Translations under genes and position numbers: made by a program
Shown: positions 18,401-26,249 of the stretch, one piece after another
Numbering within the stretch: position 1 is the stretch's first letter
Layout: the number at the start of each line of letters is the position of its first letter
Notes under the pieces: generated by a model
Told to the model about the DNA's origin: nothing
Database searches by the model: none
Seen by the model: the letters and a program-made list of their open reading frames with translations, nothing else
Assembly: GCA_011620595.1 (NCBI GenBank)
Contig: WOYX01000001.1
Span: 1-55,239, forward strand
DNA length: 55,239 bases
Origin: Bacteroidales bacterium
GTDB lineage: Bacteria > Bacteroidota > Bacteroidia > Bacteroidales > VadinHA17
Direction: 5' to 3'

Positions 18401-18840
18401 ATAATGCCGGCAGCCTCTCCTACCCGATGATCATCACCGACAGGGGGAAGCACACTCTGTCGCTGCGGGCATGGGACAACCTGAATAATCCCACTGTGGC
18501 CACCCTTGAATTTGTGGTTGAGACTGACGGCCTCTTCAGGCTCACCGACCTGTTTGCCTTCCCCAACCCTGCTGCGGCAGACGTCAATTTCACCGCCGGA
18601 CACAACAGGCCCGGGACAGAAATGGATGTGACGATCACAATATTCAACAGCAATGGCAGCAGCGTACGTGTCCTGAAAGAAAAGATATTTACTGCCGGCT
18701 ATGCACTGCCTGACATACCCTGGGACGGCTGTGACGCGAAAGGCAGCAGACTTGCCCGAGGGTTATACCTGTGGAGGGTAGAGGCAGTTACTTCCAAAGG
18801 CGAAAAAAGCAGTGCCACAGGACGCATCATCATTTTGTAA
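15430..18840 (+). CDS. porU: Type IX secretion system sortase PorU
   Basis: A 1136-residue cell-surface cysteine peptidase of the gingipain (C25) family that removes the C-terminal signal of T9SS cargo and attaches cargo to A-LPS. The signal peptide is residues 1-20 (MRLKSLILLTSILLPGV...). The C25 domain spans about 390-760, with catalytic His637 in NYVGHGNE and Cys671 in FITATCEFSRF. Beta-rich domains follow, and the last 90 residues form a CTD-like module (FAFPNP, ending GLYLWRVEA...GRIIIL), which PorU keeps. The frame is open back to 15325, but only ATG 15430 gives a proper signal peptide. porV follows 65 bases later with its own box. Confidence 0.93.
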   Translation: MRLKSLILLTSILLPGVHHAAADGYASASVLGTGQWIKIGVTEAGVYRLDYSRIRAMGITNPGNVVLYGNNRGQLSFYNDGTAPDDLRKIAVHVETGIDGIFNEGDYLLFYAEGTHRWVFDRSEKTYRFVRHFYSDTAWYFMTSQPGGMLRAVTETTPTEPVNRSSQATDVTYRHEIEAVNLIRSGREWYQQVVQGAENDVGPEFTDLLPGERVRYSVRVLGRSDSGSAFSLRQESQELNMIAVTAVNMTDLNGIFASVATVADSCLPDSPAPSFSLTWSSGGNLAATGYIDYVDFQARAGLQYRARQLFITDTRTVAPGAITRFTVGGSSSLKVWDVTDPFAPRIMQTSQASGSTLFTAATDTLRKFVAFEAGSLKQPVTEAVAVPNQNLHSLAPANMIIVTHPLFESYAIKLAELHMADDGTTSIIVTPGQIYNEFSGGIPDAAAIRNFVRMIRDRGAGTPSPLRYLLLFGDGSYDNRTAPPGNTAFIPTWQSVNSHTGVLSFTSDDFYGLLDDGDGEAEGLLDIGIGRLPASDTASAGVMVRKIASYMSSAAMGSWRNVLCLVADDEDSNLHMNDAEGLASTAAAAAPSLMTEKIYLDSYRQITTVTGSSYPDAVRAVDDRMASGCLIMNYVGHGNETGLAHERVIRTDNINSWENFGMLPLFITATCEFSRFDDVDISQATGLVSAKTSAGEMVLLNPHGGGIALMSTTRVVYSAPNYILNRNIYDFAFETAPDGRSMRLGDIIRLAKVNAGTGMNKRNFLLLGDPALRLAWPMQGRVVTDSINSISVEYPTDTLKALSCVTVSGHMEDNEGNLLKGFNGTVWPTVLDKSSYVTTLANDGGTPMTYPVTGNILFRGTATVTEGRFSFSFMVPLDINYSYGKGSIIYYACDENSDINGSFNEITVGGFSGINSNDTDGPAVRLFMNDTLFSDGGITDTSPTLLALLSDESGINATGTGLGHDIIVWLDDDMSNAVVLNSLYRSDVGTHNAGSLSYPMIITDRGKHTLSLRAWDNLNNPTVATLEFVVETDGLFRLTDLFAFPNPAAADVNFTAGHNRPGTEMDVTITIFNSNGSSVRVLKEKIFTAGYALPDIPWDGCDAKGSRLARGLYLWRVEAVTSKGEKSSATGRIIIL

Positions 18841-18872
18841 TACAACACAATAACTCACTGTTTTTTTTGTTT

Positions 18873-18880
18873 TATATTTG
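18873..18880 (+). promoter_or_regulatory. Putative -7 box (TATATTTG) for porV
   Basis: TATATTTG matches TAnnTTTG and ends 25 bases before the porV ATG at 18906. No TTG stands at the preferred -33 distance. It suggests that porV can be expressed independently of porU. Confidence 0.45.
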
Positions 18881-18905
18881 CACGAAATCTTGAAACCCAC
18901 ATATA

Positions 18906-20072
18906 ATGAAAAGCAAGGCGCTGACAATAAGCACACTACTTATTTTGTTTGCATTGAATATACCCGTGGCGGCACAGGAGGATGATCCCTATAATGTCAT
19001 CCAGACGGCAGTCCCGTTTCTTTCCATTGCGCCCGATTCACGTGCCGGAGCACTCGGCGATGCCGGAGTGGCTACCTCTCCGGATATCTTCAGCATGCAC
19101 TGGAACCCCGCCAAATATGCCTTTATTGATGGCAACGGAGGATTTGGAATGTCATACTCACCCTGGCTCAGGGCACTGGTGCCTGACATAAACCTGGCTT
19201 ACCTGACCGGATATTACAGGTTCGACAGCAGACAGGTGCTTGCCGGAAGCCTGATGTATTCATCCCTGGGGGAGATACAGTTCACCGATAACTACGGTGA
19301 GTACCAGAACACTTTCAATCCGAATGAATTTTCCGTTGACCTCGCCTATTCGCGGCTCTTCTCACAGCACTGGTCAGGTGGTGTGGCACTCAGGTTCATC
19401 TATTCAAACATAACTGGCGGTATGCTGGTCGGCGGTACCGAGACAAAGGCAGGCACCGCCTTTGCTGCCGATGCATCGGCATACTACACCGATGATCTTA
19501 AGCTCGGATCCAAAACCGGCAGGATATCGGCAGGCCTTAACCTATCCAACATCGGTTCCAAGATGAGTTACACCTCCGATGTAGATCCCGACTTTATCCC
19601 TGTTAACATGAGGCTCGGGACAACCTTTTCCGTTGATCTTGACAAATACAATATTATATCCGTCTCTTTCGATCTTAACAAACTGCTTGTTCCTACTCCT
19701 CCCACATATGATCCCGAGAGCGGTGAGATCATTGCAGGAAAAGACCCCAATGTCTCAGTCCCGGTAGCCATATTCCAGTCGTTCTACGATGCCCCCGGAG
19801 GGTTCAGTGAGGAGATGAAGGAGTTTACCCAGTCGGTGGGCGTGGAGTACTGGTACAACCAGCAGTTTGCCATCAGGGCCGGTTATTTCAACGAGTCGCA
19901 GATGAAGGGCAACAAGAAGTATTTTACTGTCGGCGCCGGCTTCAGGCTCAGTGTCTTCTCACTCGACTTCTCGTACCTGATGCCCTTCACACAGAATAAC
20001 CCGCTGGCCCGCACCCTCAGGTTCTCCCTCGGTTTTGAGTTTGCCTCACTGCGCAACCTGAGCCAGAAGTAA
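18906..20072 (+). CDS. porV: Type IX secretion system outer-membrane shuttle protein PorV (LptO)
   Basis: A 388-residue FadL-like outer-membrane barrel. The signal peptide ends in IPVAAQ. The mature start (FLSIAPDSRAGALGDAGVAT, then MHWNPAKYAF) is the PorV signature, and the C-terminus ends in barrel strands (ARTLRFSLGFEFASL). PorV collects folded cargo from the SprA/Sov translocon and carries it to PorU, so its position directly after porU is functionally sensible. Length matches the family (about 380-400). ispF follows after four bases, so the last two are probably cotranscribed. Confidence 0.93.
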   Translation: MKSKALTISTLLILFALNIPVAAQEDDPYNVIQTAVPFLSIAPDSRAGALGDAGVATSPDIFSMHWNPAKYAFIDGNGGFGMSYSPWLRALVPDINLAYLTGYYRFDSRQVLAGSLMYSSLGEIQFTDNYGEYQNTFNPNEFSVDLAYSRLFSQHWSGGVALRFIYSNITGGMLVGGTETKAGTAFAADASAYYTDDLKLGSKTGRISAGLNLSNIGSKMSYTSDVDPDFIPVNMRLGTTFSVDLDKYNIISVSFDLNKLLVPTPPTYDPESGEIIAGKDPNVSVPVAIFQSFYDAPGGFSEEMKEFTQSVGVEYWYNQQFAIRAGYFNESQMKGNKKYFTVGAGFRLSVFSLDFSYLMPFTQNNPLARTLRFSLGFEFASLRNLSQK

Positions 20073-20076
20073 ACTG

Positions 20077-20577
20077 ATGACACTGCATCAGCGGATAGGA
20101 CAGGGCATTGACTTCCACCGTCTTGAGGAGGGCTGTGAGCTTTGGCTCGGTGGCGTCCGCATCAGCTCCCCGAAAGGGTGCGTGGCCCATTCTGACGGCG
20201 ACGTCATTTTACATGCCCTATGTGATGCATTGCTTGGTGCTGCAGGACTTAATGACATCGGCACCCACTTCCCTGACACCTCCGAAGAGTTCAGGGGCAT
20301 CGACAGCAAGATACTGCTCAAGCGGACGGTGCAGATGGTCACCGGTAAGGGTTACAGGATTGCCAACATTGACTGCACGGTATGCCTGGAGGTGCCAAAG
20401 CTGGCTCCATATATCACCGCCATGCGCACCACGATAGCCTCCGTAGCCGGTATCTCACCCGATGCTGTCACAGTCAAGGCAACCACTACCGAGAAGATGG
20501 GCTTCACCGGCCGCGGTGAGGGAATAGTGGCAATGGCTGTCTGCCTGCTCACCGACCTTATCCCAGATAATATATAA
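20077..20577 (+). CDS. ispF: 2-C-methyl-D-erythritol 2,4-cyclodiphosphate synthase
   Basis: A 166-residue MEP-pathway enzyme that cyclises CDP-ME-2-phosphate, releasing CMP, for isoprenoid synthesis. The metal-site residues are in GIDFHRLEEG (Asp12, His14) and in AHSDGDVILHALCDALLGA; the C-terminal signature is ATTTEKMGFTGRGEGI. Full length. It starts four bases after porV, within the same likely transcript although the pathways are unrelated. The spacer after the stop carries the same repeat seen after the GMP synthase gene. Confidence 0.95.
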   Translation: MTLHQRIGQGIDFHRLEEGCELWLGGVRISSPKGCVAHSDGDVILHALCDALLGAAGLNDIGTHFPDTSEEFRGIDSKILLKRTVQMVTGKGYRIANIDCTVCLEVPKLAPYITAMRTTIASVAGISPDAVTVKATTTEKMGFTGRGEGIVAMAVCLLTDLIPDNI

Positions 20578-20690
20578 GTCTTAAAGTCGAAAGTCCGTAA
20601 AGTCGAAAGTCTGTAAAGACTAAAGGTCCGACGGACCAAGCACCTGATATTCTGCTCTTAATTCTTAATTCTTAATTCTTTTCACTACTG
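20575..20690. repeat. Intergenic repeats between ispF and hutU
   Basis: From the ispF stop the sequence repeats AAAGTCGAAAGTC(C/T)GTAA twice (20582-20615), followed by GGTCCGACGGACC (20626-20638, a small inverted repeat) and AATTCTTAATTCTTAATTCTT (20660-20680), which runs into the hutU 3' end. The first unit matches bases 3849-3878 nearly exactly. Confidence 0.7.
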
Positions 20691-22701
20691 CCCATTGCCT
20701 GATTATCTCATCAATGAGATCATCATCCGCCAGCGTAGGCATGGTCACCACCAGTTCCGGTGTCCGTTCCATCTCCCTGGTTATTGCCGCCACGGCTCCG
20801 CTGTTTCTGGCCCAGCTGCGGCGTGCCAACCCGTTGGTTACATCCCACATGAGCATGCTCCTCAGGCGGCGTGATGCTTCCGGGGTGCCGTCGAGCACCA
20901 TTCCGAAGCCCCCGTTTATCACCTCTCCCCAACCCACACCGCCTCCGTTATGGAGTGAGACCCAGGTGGCACCGCGGAAGGAGTCGCCGATCACATTCTG
21001 CACCGCCATGTCAGCGGTGAAGCGTGACCCGTCATAGATGTTGGCCGTCTCCCTGAAGGGTGAGTCAGTGCCCGACACGTCATGATGATCGCGTCCGATG
21101 ACTATGGGAGCGCTGACGTCGCCGGCAGCAACCGCTTCGTTGAACGCCTCGGCAATCCGTGTCCTGCCGCGGGCATCGGCATAGAGAATGCGAGCCTGTG
21201 AGCCCACCACCAGCCTGTTGTGCCCGGCCTCACGAATCCAGTGAATATTGTCAGACATCTGCTGCCTGATATCATCGGGAGAATCATTGACAAGCCTCTC
21301 CAGCGTTGCGGCAGCTATGGCATCCGTTTTTGCAAGGTCGGCAGGATCGCCCGAGCAGCAGACCCACCTGAAGGGCCCGAAGCCGTAGTCGAAACATATG
21401 GGACCCATGATATCCTCAACATATGAAGGGTAGCGGAAGCCTCCCCTGCCGTCGGTTATGTCGGCACCGGCACGCGATGACTCAAGCAGAAAGGCATTAC
21501 CGTAATCGAAGAAATAGGTTCCGTTTGAGGCATGCCTGTTGATGGCATCAACCTGTCTGCGCAGCGAGGCCTGTACCAGGCTGCGGAACCTGTCGGGGTC
21601 CTCCGCCATCATCCGGTTGGACTCATCAAAGGTCAGTCCTGCAGGATAATATCCTCCAGACCACGGATTGTGCAGTGAGGTCTGGTCAGACCCGATGTCA
21701 GCCCACAGGCCCTCCTCTGCGAACTTCTCCCACAGCTCAACAATGTTGCCGTGATATGCCAGGGAGACCACCTCACCCGACCGGCAGGCAGCTCGTGCGC
21801 GTTCTGCCAGGAGGGAAAGGTCATCATGTACCTCATCAACCCAACCCTGGGCATAGCGTTTCTCTATGGCCTTGCGGTTCACCTCGGCAATGACCGAGAC
21901 TACACCTGCTATGTTACCGGCCTTGGGCTGTGCCCCCGACATGCCTCCCAGTCCTGATGAGATGAACAGCCTGCTACGCCGGGTGCTGTCATCGGCAGGC
22001 TTCAGCCGGCGGACGGCGTTGAGCAGTGTGATGGTTGTTCCGTGGACTATCCCCTGCGGTCCTATGTACATGTATGAGCCCGCGGTCATCTGGCCATACT
22101 GCGACACACCCAGGGCATTGAACCTCTCCCAGTGATCCTGTGATGAGTAGTTGGGTATGACCATCCCGTTGGTGACCACAACCCTTGGTGCATCGGGATG
22201 CGAAGGAAACAGCCCCAGCGGATGACCTGAATAGATCACCAGTGTCTGGCTGTCAGTCATCTCTGAAAGGTACTTCATGGTGAGCCTGTACTGTGCCCAG
22301 TTCTGAAAAACGGCACCGTTGCCACCGTAGGTTATCAGCTCGTGGGGGTGCTGTGCCACCCGCGGATCGAGGTTATTGGTTATCATCAGCATGATCGCCG
22401 CGGCGTGAACCGACCTGTGCGGGTACTCCTGGAGGGGCCTGGCCTTCATCTCATACGCAGGTCGGTAGCGATACATATAGATGCGTCCGTAATCACGAAG
22501 CTCAGCAGCAAATTCCGGTGCCAGCACACCATGCAGCTGCCGGGGGAAATACCGCAGGGCATTGCGCAGGGCAAGCCTCTTCTCGTCTGTGGTGAGTATG
22601 TCACGCCGCCGCGGCGCATGATTGACAGCCGGATCATAGGGCTGCAGCTCCGGCAGTGATGAGGGAATGCCCCCGGTTACCTCTTTAGTGAAATTGTCCA
22701 T
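20665..22701 (-). CDS. hutU: Urocanate hydratase
   Basis: A 678-residue urocanase that hydrates urocanate to imidazolone propionate in histidine breakdown. NAD-binding and active-site blocks are recognisable: ITYGGNGAVFQNWAQY, YSGHPLGLFPSH, TAGSYMYIGPQGIVHGT, SGLGGMSGAQPKAG, RWVCCSGDPADLAKTD, GRDHHDVSGTDSPFRET and HNGGGVGWGEV. It is the long form (about 670 residues) rather than the 550-residue proteobacterial form. hutH, hutI and the formiminotransferase are not in this window, so it is a solitary hut gene here. A good promoter (22721-22751) precedes it. Confidence 0.95.
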   Translation of the reverse strand: MDNFTKEVTGGIPSSLPELQPYDPAVNHAPRRRDILTTDEKRLALRNALRYFPRQLHGVLAPEFAAELRDYGRIYMYRYRPAYEMKARPLQEYPHRSVHAAAIMLMITNNLDPRVAQHPHELITYGGNGAVFQNWAQYRLTMKYLSEMTDSQTLVIYSGHPLGLFPSHPDAPRVVVTNGMVIPNYSSQDHWERFNALGVSQYGQMTAGSYMYIGPQGIVHGTTITLLNAVRRLKPADDSTRRSRLFISSGLGGMSGAQPKAGNIAGVVSVIAEVNRKAIEKRYAQGWVDEVHDDLSLLAERARAACRSGEVVSLAYHGNIVELWEKFAEEGLWADIGSDQTSLHNPWSGGYYPAGLTFDESNRMMAEDPDRFRSLVQASLRRQVDAINRHASNGTYFFDYGNAFLLESSRAGADITDGRGGFRYPSYVEDIMGPICFDYGFGPFRWVCCSGDPADLAKTDAIAAATLERLVNDSPDDIRQQMSDNIHWIREAGHNRLVVGSQARILYADARGRTRIAEAFNEAVAAGDVSAPIVIGRDHHDVSGTDSPFRETANIYDGSRFTADMAVQNVIGDSFRGATWVSLHNGGGVGWGEVINGGFGMVLDGTPEASRRLRSMLMWDVTNGLARRSWARNSGAVAAITREMERTPELVVTMPTLADDDLIDEIIRQWAVVKRIKN

Positions 22702-22720
22702 GATATTGCATTATTCCAAA

Positions 22721-22751
22721 CAAACTTACACAAAACTGCTGACCTCAGCAA
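22721..22751 (-). promoter_or_regulatory. Putative hutU promoter (TTG, 20 bases, TAAGTTTG)
   Basis: On the minus strand TTG (22751-22749) and TAAGTTTG (22728-22721) are 20 bases apart, the classic Bacteroidota arrangement. The box ends 19 bases before the hutU ATG. Confidence 0.6.
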
Positions 22752-22795
22752 GGATAAAAACAACCCACGGCCACGGCCGCATTTTAAACAGGAAA

Positions 22796-22836
22796 GATAA
22801 TAAAACGCGCAGAGACGCCTGCTAAAACGTCTCTGC
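22796..22836 (-). terminator. Rho-independent terminator after the zinc-ribbon gene
   Basis: GCAGAGACG (22809-22817) and CGTCTCTGC (22828-22836) form a perfect 9-base stem. Read on the minus strand it is followed by GCGTTTTATTATC. It ends the minus-strand run that includes the M23, MerR, Nif3-like and zinc-ribbon genes. Confidence 0.7.
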
Positions 22837-22867
22837 TTAAGTCATCAAAAAGTATATTGTATATTGT

Positions 22868-23632
22868 CTATCGCTGTTCGCCTACAATCTCGTCGTCAAC
22901 AAGAATGCGTCCGCAATACTCGCAGACGATGATCTTCTTCCTCGATTTGATGTCAAGCTGACGCTGCGGGGGTATCTGGTTGAAACAGCCACCGCAGGCA
23001 TCTCTCTGCACGGAGACGACTGCCAGCCCGTTGCGGGCATTGACGCGTATGCGCTTGTAGGCCGTCAGAAGCCTCTCCTCAATCCTGGTCTGCAGCTCCG
23101 CGGATTTCTCCTCCAACTGCTCTTCCTCCTTCTGCGTGTCACGGGTAATATCATCAAGCTCTGACCTCTTCCCCTCCAGGTCGCGCTTTCTCTCGTCGAG
23201 CGCTGTCTGAGCCTCTTCCAAAACTGCCTTCTTATCTTCAATCTGAGCTGCAAACTCACGTATCTTCTTGTTGCATAGCTCTATCTCCAGCGTCTGAAAC
23301 TCTATCTCCTTGGAGAGGGAGTCATATTCGCGGTTGTTGCGGACATTGTTCTGCTGCTCCTCGTATTTCTTTATCAGAGCCTGCGAATTGGTGATCTCCG
23401 TATTTTTCCCCGCCGAAGCCTTCTCCAGCTCGGCGATCTCGTTCCTGAGATTGCCTATCCTGGTCTCAAGGCCTTCCACCTCATCTTCAAGGTCCTGCAC
23501 CTCCAAAGGCAGCTCGCCCCTCAGCGTTCGTATCTTGTCTATCTCTGAATCAACAAGCTGCAGGGAATAGAGAGCTCTCAGTTTTTCCTCTATGGTCAGT
23601 TCGGACTCTGCTGTTTTGTTTTGTTTTATCAT
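22868..23632 (-). CDS. Coiled-coil zinc-ribbon protein (CdsZ/CT398-like)
   Basis: A 254-residue protein: residues 15-190 form a long charged heptad-rich coiled-coil hairpin, and the C-terminus carries four cysteines in CGGC and CEYC within a zinc ribbon (CGGCFNQIPPQRQLD, then IVCEYCGRIL). This is the family related to chlamydial CT398/CdsZ and the C4-type zinc-ribbon proteins found next to Nif3-like genes across bacteria. The molecular function is not established; nucleic-acid or sigma-factor contacts have been proposed for relatives. It lies 89 bases downstream of the Nif3-like gene and ends at a strong terminator. Confidence 0.85.
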   Translation of the reverse strand: MIKQNKTAESELTIEEKLRALYSLQLVDSEIDKIRTLRGELPLEVQDLEDEVEGLETRIGNLRNEIAELEKASAGKNTEITNSQALIKKYEEQQNNVRNNREYDSLSKEIEFQTLEIELCNKKIREFAAQIEDKKAVLEEAQTALDERKRDLEGKRSELDDITRDTQKEEEQLEEKSAELQTRIEERLLTAYKRIRVNARNGLAVVSVQRDACGGCFNQIPPQRQLDIKSRKKIIVCEYCGRILVDDEIVGEQR

Positions 23633-23721
23633 AGTCTGATATTGTTTTTAAAGGTATGACAAGCCCCGCATGCCGGCATTGTTATTGAATTCTGGTGTTT
23701 GATACATAAGCGGGTCTCATA

Positions 23722-24819
23722 TTACCGGTAGAAATTTATCGGATTCGTTTTTGTCTCTGAAAAGCGGAGTGCAAAGTTAGGAAATTTTTTTTGAATCAGG
23801 TTGTGAAGCAGCTCAAGAGAAAATTTTTCACTCTCATAGTGTCCGATATCTGCAACGAGCATTGAGTGCGGGGCCCCGGCGAAGGCATGATACCTGATGT
23901 CTGCGGTGAGGAAAACGTCGGCGCCGGCGCGGGCAGCAGCACTAATGTATTCAGAGCCTGACCCTCCGCAGAGGGCCACGGTTGACACTGTCCGCTGCAA
24001 ATTGCCGCTGTAGCGTATTGCCGGTATGCCTGTCAGCTTCTTCAGCTGTTCCAGAAGCTTCTCTCCCGGCAGCGGAGCAGGCAGTCGACCAATGGCGCCG
24101 GCGCCGTTGAACCCGTTCTGCAGGGCTATGATGTCATAGGCTACCTCTTCGTAAGGATGAGCATCAAGTAGCGCCATGACGCATTTGTGAACCAGATATG
24201 ACGGCACCACCACCTCTATCCTCACCTCCGGCTCCGTATGATCTCTGCCCACCTCACCGGTAAAGGGCTCTGCCCCCTGGCCGGCACGGAAGGTGCCCTC
24301 CCCCGTAACGTTGAAGCTGCAACGATCGTAGTTGCCCGTCACGCCGGCACCGGCGGCAAAGAGCGCATCCCTCACCGTCCCGGCATGCTCGTGAGGAACG
24401 AAGGTCACGATTTTGGAGAGTCTCCCCTCCAGGGGAGCCAGCACCCTTATATCCTGCAGCCCGATCTTCTCTGCCAGGATGTGACTTACCCCTCCGACAC
24501 TGTTATCAAGACTGGTGTGCGCTGAGTAAACAGCGATATCCTTACGAATGGCCACGGCAACGGACCGCTGAGCATCACTGCCATAGACAAGGTGTCTTAG
24601 CGGTTTGAAGATGAGCGGATGGTGCGAGACTACCAGGGTACAGCCTGCTGCTGCCGCCTCTTCCATCACCGCGGGAGTAACATCAACGGTGAGCAGAACG
24701 GATGAGATCTCTGCAGAGAGATCTCCCACCTGCAGCCCGCTGTTGTCATAGCTTTCCTGAAAGGCAGGAGGGATCAGCTCCTCAAACCATTGCACAAAAT
24801 CTCCGAGGGTGACCGCCAT
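23722..24819 (-). CDS. Nif3-like dinuclear metal centre hexameric protein
   Basis: A 365-residue Nif3/YbgI family protein. Metal ligands appear in VVSHHPLIFKPL, YSAHTSLDN and, near the C-terminus, VADIGHYESE. Length over 350 indicates the form with an inserted PII/CutA-like central domain (about 140-235). Members form toroidal hexamers and have been suggested to be GTP cyclohydrolase I type 2-like hydrolases, but the physiological reaction is uncertain. It starts two codons' distance after the MerR gene and is followed by the zinc-ribbon gene, a conserved pair. Confidence 0.9.
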   Translation of the reverse strand: MAVTLGDFVQWFEELIPPAFQESYDNSGLQVGDLSAEISSVLLTVDVTPAVMEEAAAAGCTLVVSHHPLIFKPLRHLVYGSDAQRSVAVAIRKDIAVYSAHTSLDNSVGGVSHILAEKIGLQDIRVLAPLEGRLSKIVTFVPHEHAGTVRDALFAAGAGVTGNYDRCSFNVTGEGTFRAGQGAEPFTGEVGRDHTEPEVRIEVVVPSYLVHKCVMALLDAHPYEEVAYDIIALQNGFNGAGAIGRLPAPLPGEKLLEQLKKLTGIPAIRYSGNLQRTVSTVALCGGSGSEYISAAARAGADVFLTADIRYHAFAGAPHSMLVADIGHYESEKFSLELLHNLIQKKFPNFALRFSETKTNPINFYR

Positions 24820-24823
24820 GAGC

Positions 24824-25162
24824 TCATTTTATTTCATCCCTGATGCTGACGAGCATATCCCTGATATTCCTTAGGCTGTCGGCTATCTCAAGACGGTATT
24901 CGGTCTCCTCCCGGTTATGCTTCAGGTACCGTTTTGCACCTTCGATGGTCATTCCCCTCTCCCTCAGCAGGTGATGAATTAACCGCAGATTCTTAATATC
25001 CTCCTGCATGAAGAGCCTGTTGCCCTTGTTGTTCTTCTTCGGACGGAGGATATCAAACTCCTTCTCCCAGAAGCGGATAGTGGAGACAGGTTCGGAAAAC
25101 ATTTCTGAAACCTCTCCTATCTGATAAAAAAGCTTTTCTGTTTTCTTTTCCCTGTAAGGCAT
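24824..25162 (-). CDS. MerR family transcriptional regulator
   Basis: A 112-residue protein with a MerR winged-helix domain: YQIGEVSEMFSEPVSTIRFWEKEF, with the wing region around NRLFMQEDIKNLRLI, followed by a short helical tail that lacks metal-binding cysteines. ATG 25162 is preferred to the GTG at 25165. This small MerR type is common in Bacteroidota and its ligand is unknown. It lies 14 bases after the M23 peptidase gene and just before the Nif3-like gene, so all are probably on one transcript. Confidence 0.88.
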   Translation of the reverse strand: MPYREKKTEKLFYQIGEVSEMFSEPVSTIRFWEKEFDILRPKKNNKGNRLFMQEDIKNLRLIHHLLRERGMTIEGAKRYLKHNREETEYRLEIADSLRNIRDMLVSIRDEIK

Positions 25163-25176
25163 CACACGCAGATAAA

Positions 25177-26148
25177 TCAGTCGAAGGTCTGTCCGCTCTT
25201 GCTCGAGATCTCGAGCATACGGTCATATTCATCAGGGGTAAGATCATTGAAATAATAGAGAGCCGGGTCAACGTGGCGGCCGTTAAGCTTGACCTCGTAG
25301 TGGAGGTGAGGTGCAACGGAGAGACCTGTATTACCGACAAAACCAATAACATCACCGCGCCTTACCTTCTGTCCTGCCCTCACATTGAAACTGTTGAGAT
25401 GGGCATAGACAGTCTGGTACCCAAATCCGTGATTGATGACAATGTGATTGCCGTAACCGCGCCGGGTCGATTTCACGGCATCGACAGTGCCATTGCCCGT
25501 GGCATAGACCTCGGTACCTGTAGGTGCCGTAAAGTCCATGCCTGAATGGAACTTCACAATCTTGTAGATGGGGTGAATCCTGGGTCCGAAACCTGAGGCA
25601 GTGCGCTTCAGGTCACTGTTGGAGAGAGGCTGAATTGCAGGTATGCTGGTGAGCATCTCCTCCTTCTCCCTGGCATAGGCTATCAGCTCATCAAACGACT
25701 GTGACTGGATATATATCTTCTTCCTGATATTGTCAAGCCGCTTGGCTGTCTCAATGATAAGCTCGGAGTTTGAGAATCCTTCAAGCTCAACATAGCGGTT
25801 GGAGCCTCCCATGCCACCCTGCCTGTAGGATGCGGGAACAGGCTCTGCCTCAAAGATGGTCCTGTAGAGATTGTCATCCGTCTCCTCCAGATGACTGAGC
25901 ACCTTCTCAACATTCTCCATCTCCCTGTTCATCAACTCATACTGGAGAGTCAGCTGTTCAATCTCCCTCTTGAGGGCCTTCTCCTGCGGGGAATCAAAGA
26001 CAAAGGCAAAGATGAAGCCGTATATGCCTGCCAGGAACAGTGATGCTATAAAATAGCCGAAGAGCCTCAGAAAGGTCTCTTTTAGTCCCAGCCTTATCCT
26101 GTCAAAGCTGAGAGTCTCATGATTGAACTTATACTTTGTCTTTGGCAT
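25177..26148 (-). CDS. M23 family metallopeptidase with membrane anchor and coiled coil (copy A)
   Basis: A 323-residue envelope protein: a short basic N-terminus, one membrane segment (about 31-50, FIASLFLAGIYGFIFAFVF), a coiled coil (55-110), then a LytM/M23 domain with SGFGPRIHP, FHSGMDF (zinc His and Asp) and HLHYEV (zinc His). Such proteins cut peptidoglycan cross-links or act as inactive regulators; here the metal ligands are all present, so an active endopeptidase is likely. Its paralogue lies directly upstream. It has its own strong promoter (26177-26207) and leads into the MerR gene. Confidence 0.9.
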   Translation of the reverse strand: MPKTKYKFNHETLSFDRIRLGLKETFLRLFGYFIASLFLAGIYGFIFAFVFDSPQEKALKREIEQLTLQYELMNREMENVEKVLSHLEETDDNLYRTIFEAEPVPASYRQGGMGGSNRYVELEGFSNSELIIETAKRLDNIRKKIYIQSQSFDELIAYAREKEEMLTSIPAIQPLSNSDLKRTASGFGPRIHPIYKIVKFHSGMDFTAPTGTEVYATGNGTVDAVKSTRRGYGNHIVINHGFGYQTVYAHLNSFNVRAGQKVRRGDVIGFVGNTGLSVAPHLHYEVKLNGRHVDPALYYFNDLTPDEYDRMLEISSKSGQTFD

Positions 26149-26176
26149 TTGCTACGGTAGCAACCTGAATGCCCTG

Positions 26177-26207
26177 CAAACATAATAAATATTAGGGAAA
26201 ATGCAAA
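26177..26207 (-). promoter_or_regulatory. Strong putative promoter of M23 copy A (TTTG, 19 bases, TATGTTTG)
   Basis: On the minus strand TTTG (26207-26204) and TATGTTTG (26184-26177) are exactly 19 bases apart, an ideal Bacteroidota promoter; the box ends 28 bases before the ATG at 26148. Confidence 0.7.
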
Positions 26208-26249
26208 CAGTCCGTTTTAACGGAAAAAGCATCTATTCACTCTTTTTTC

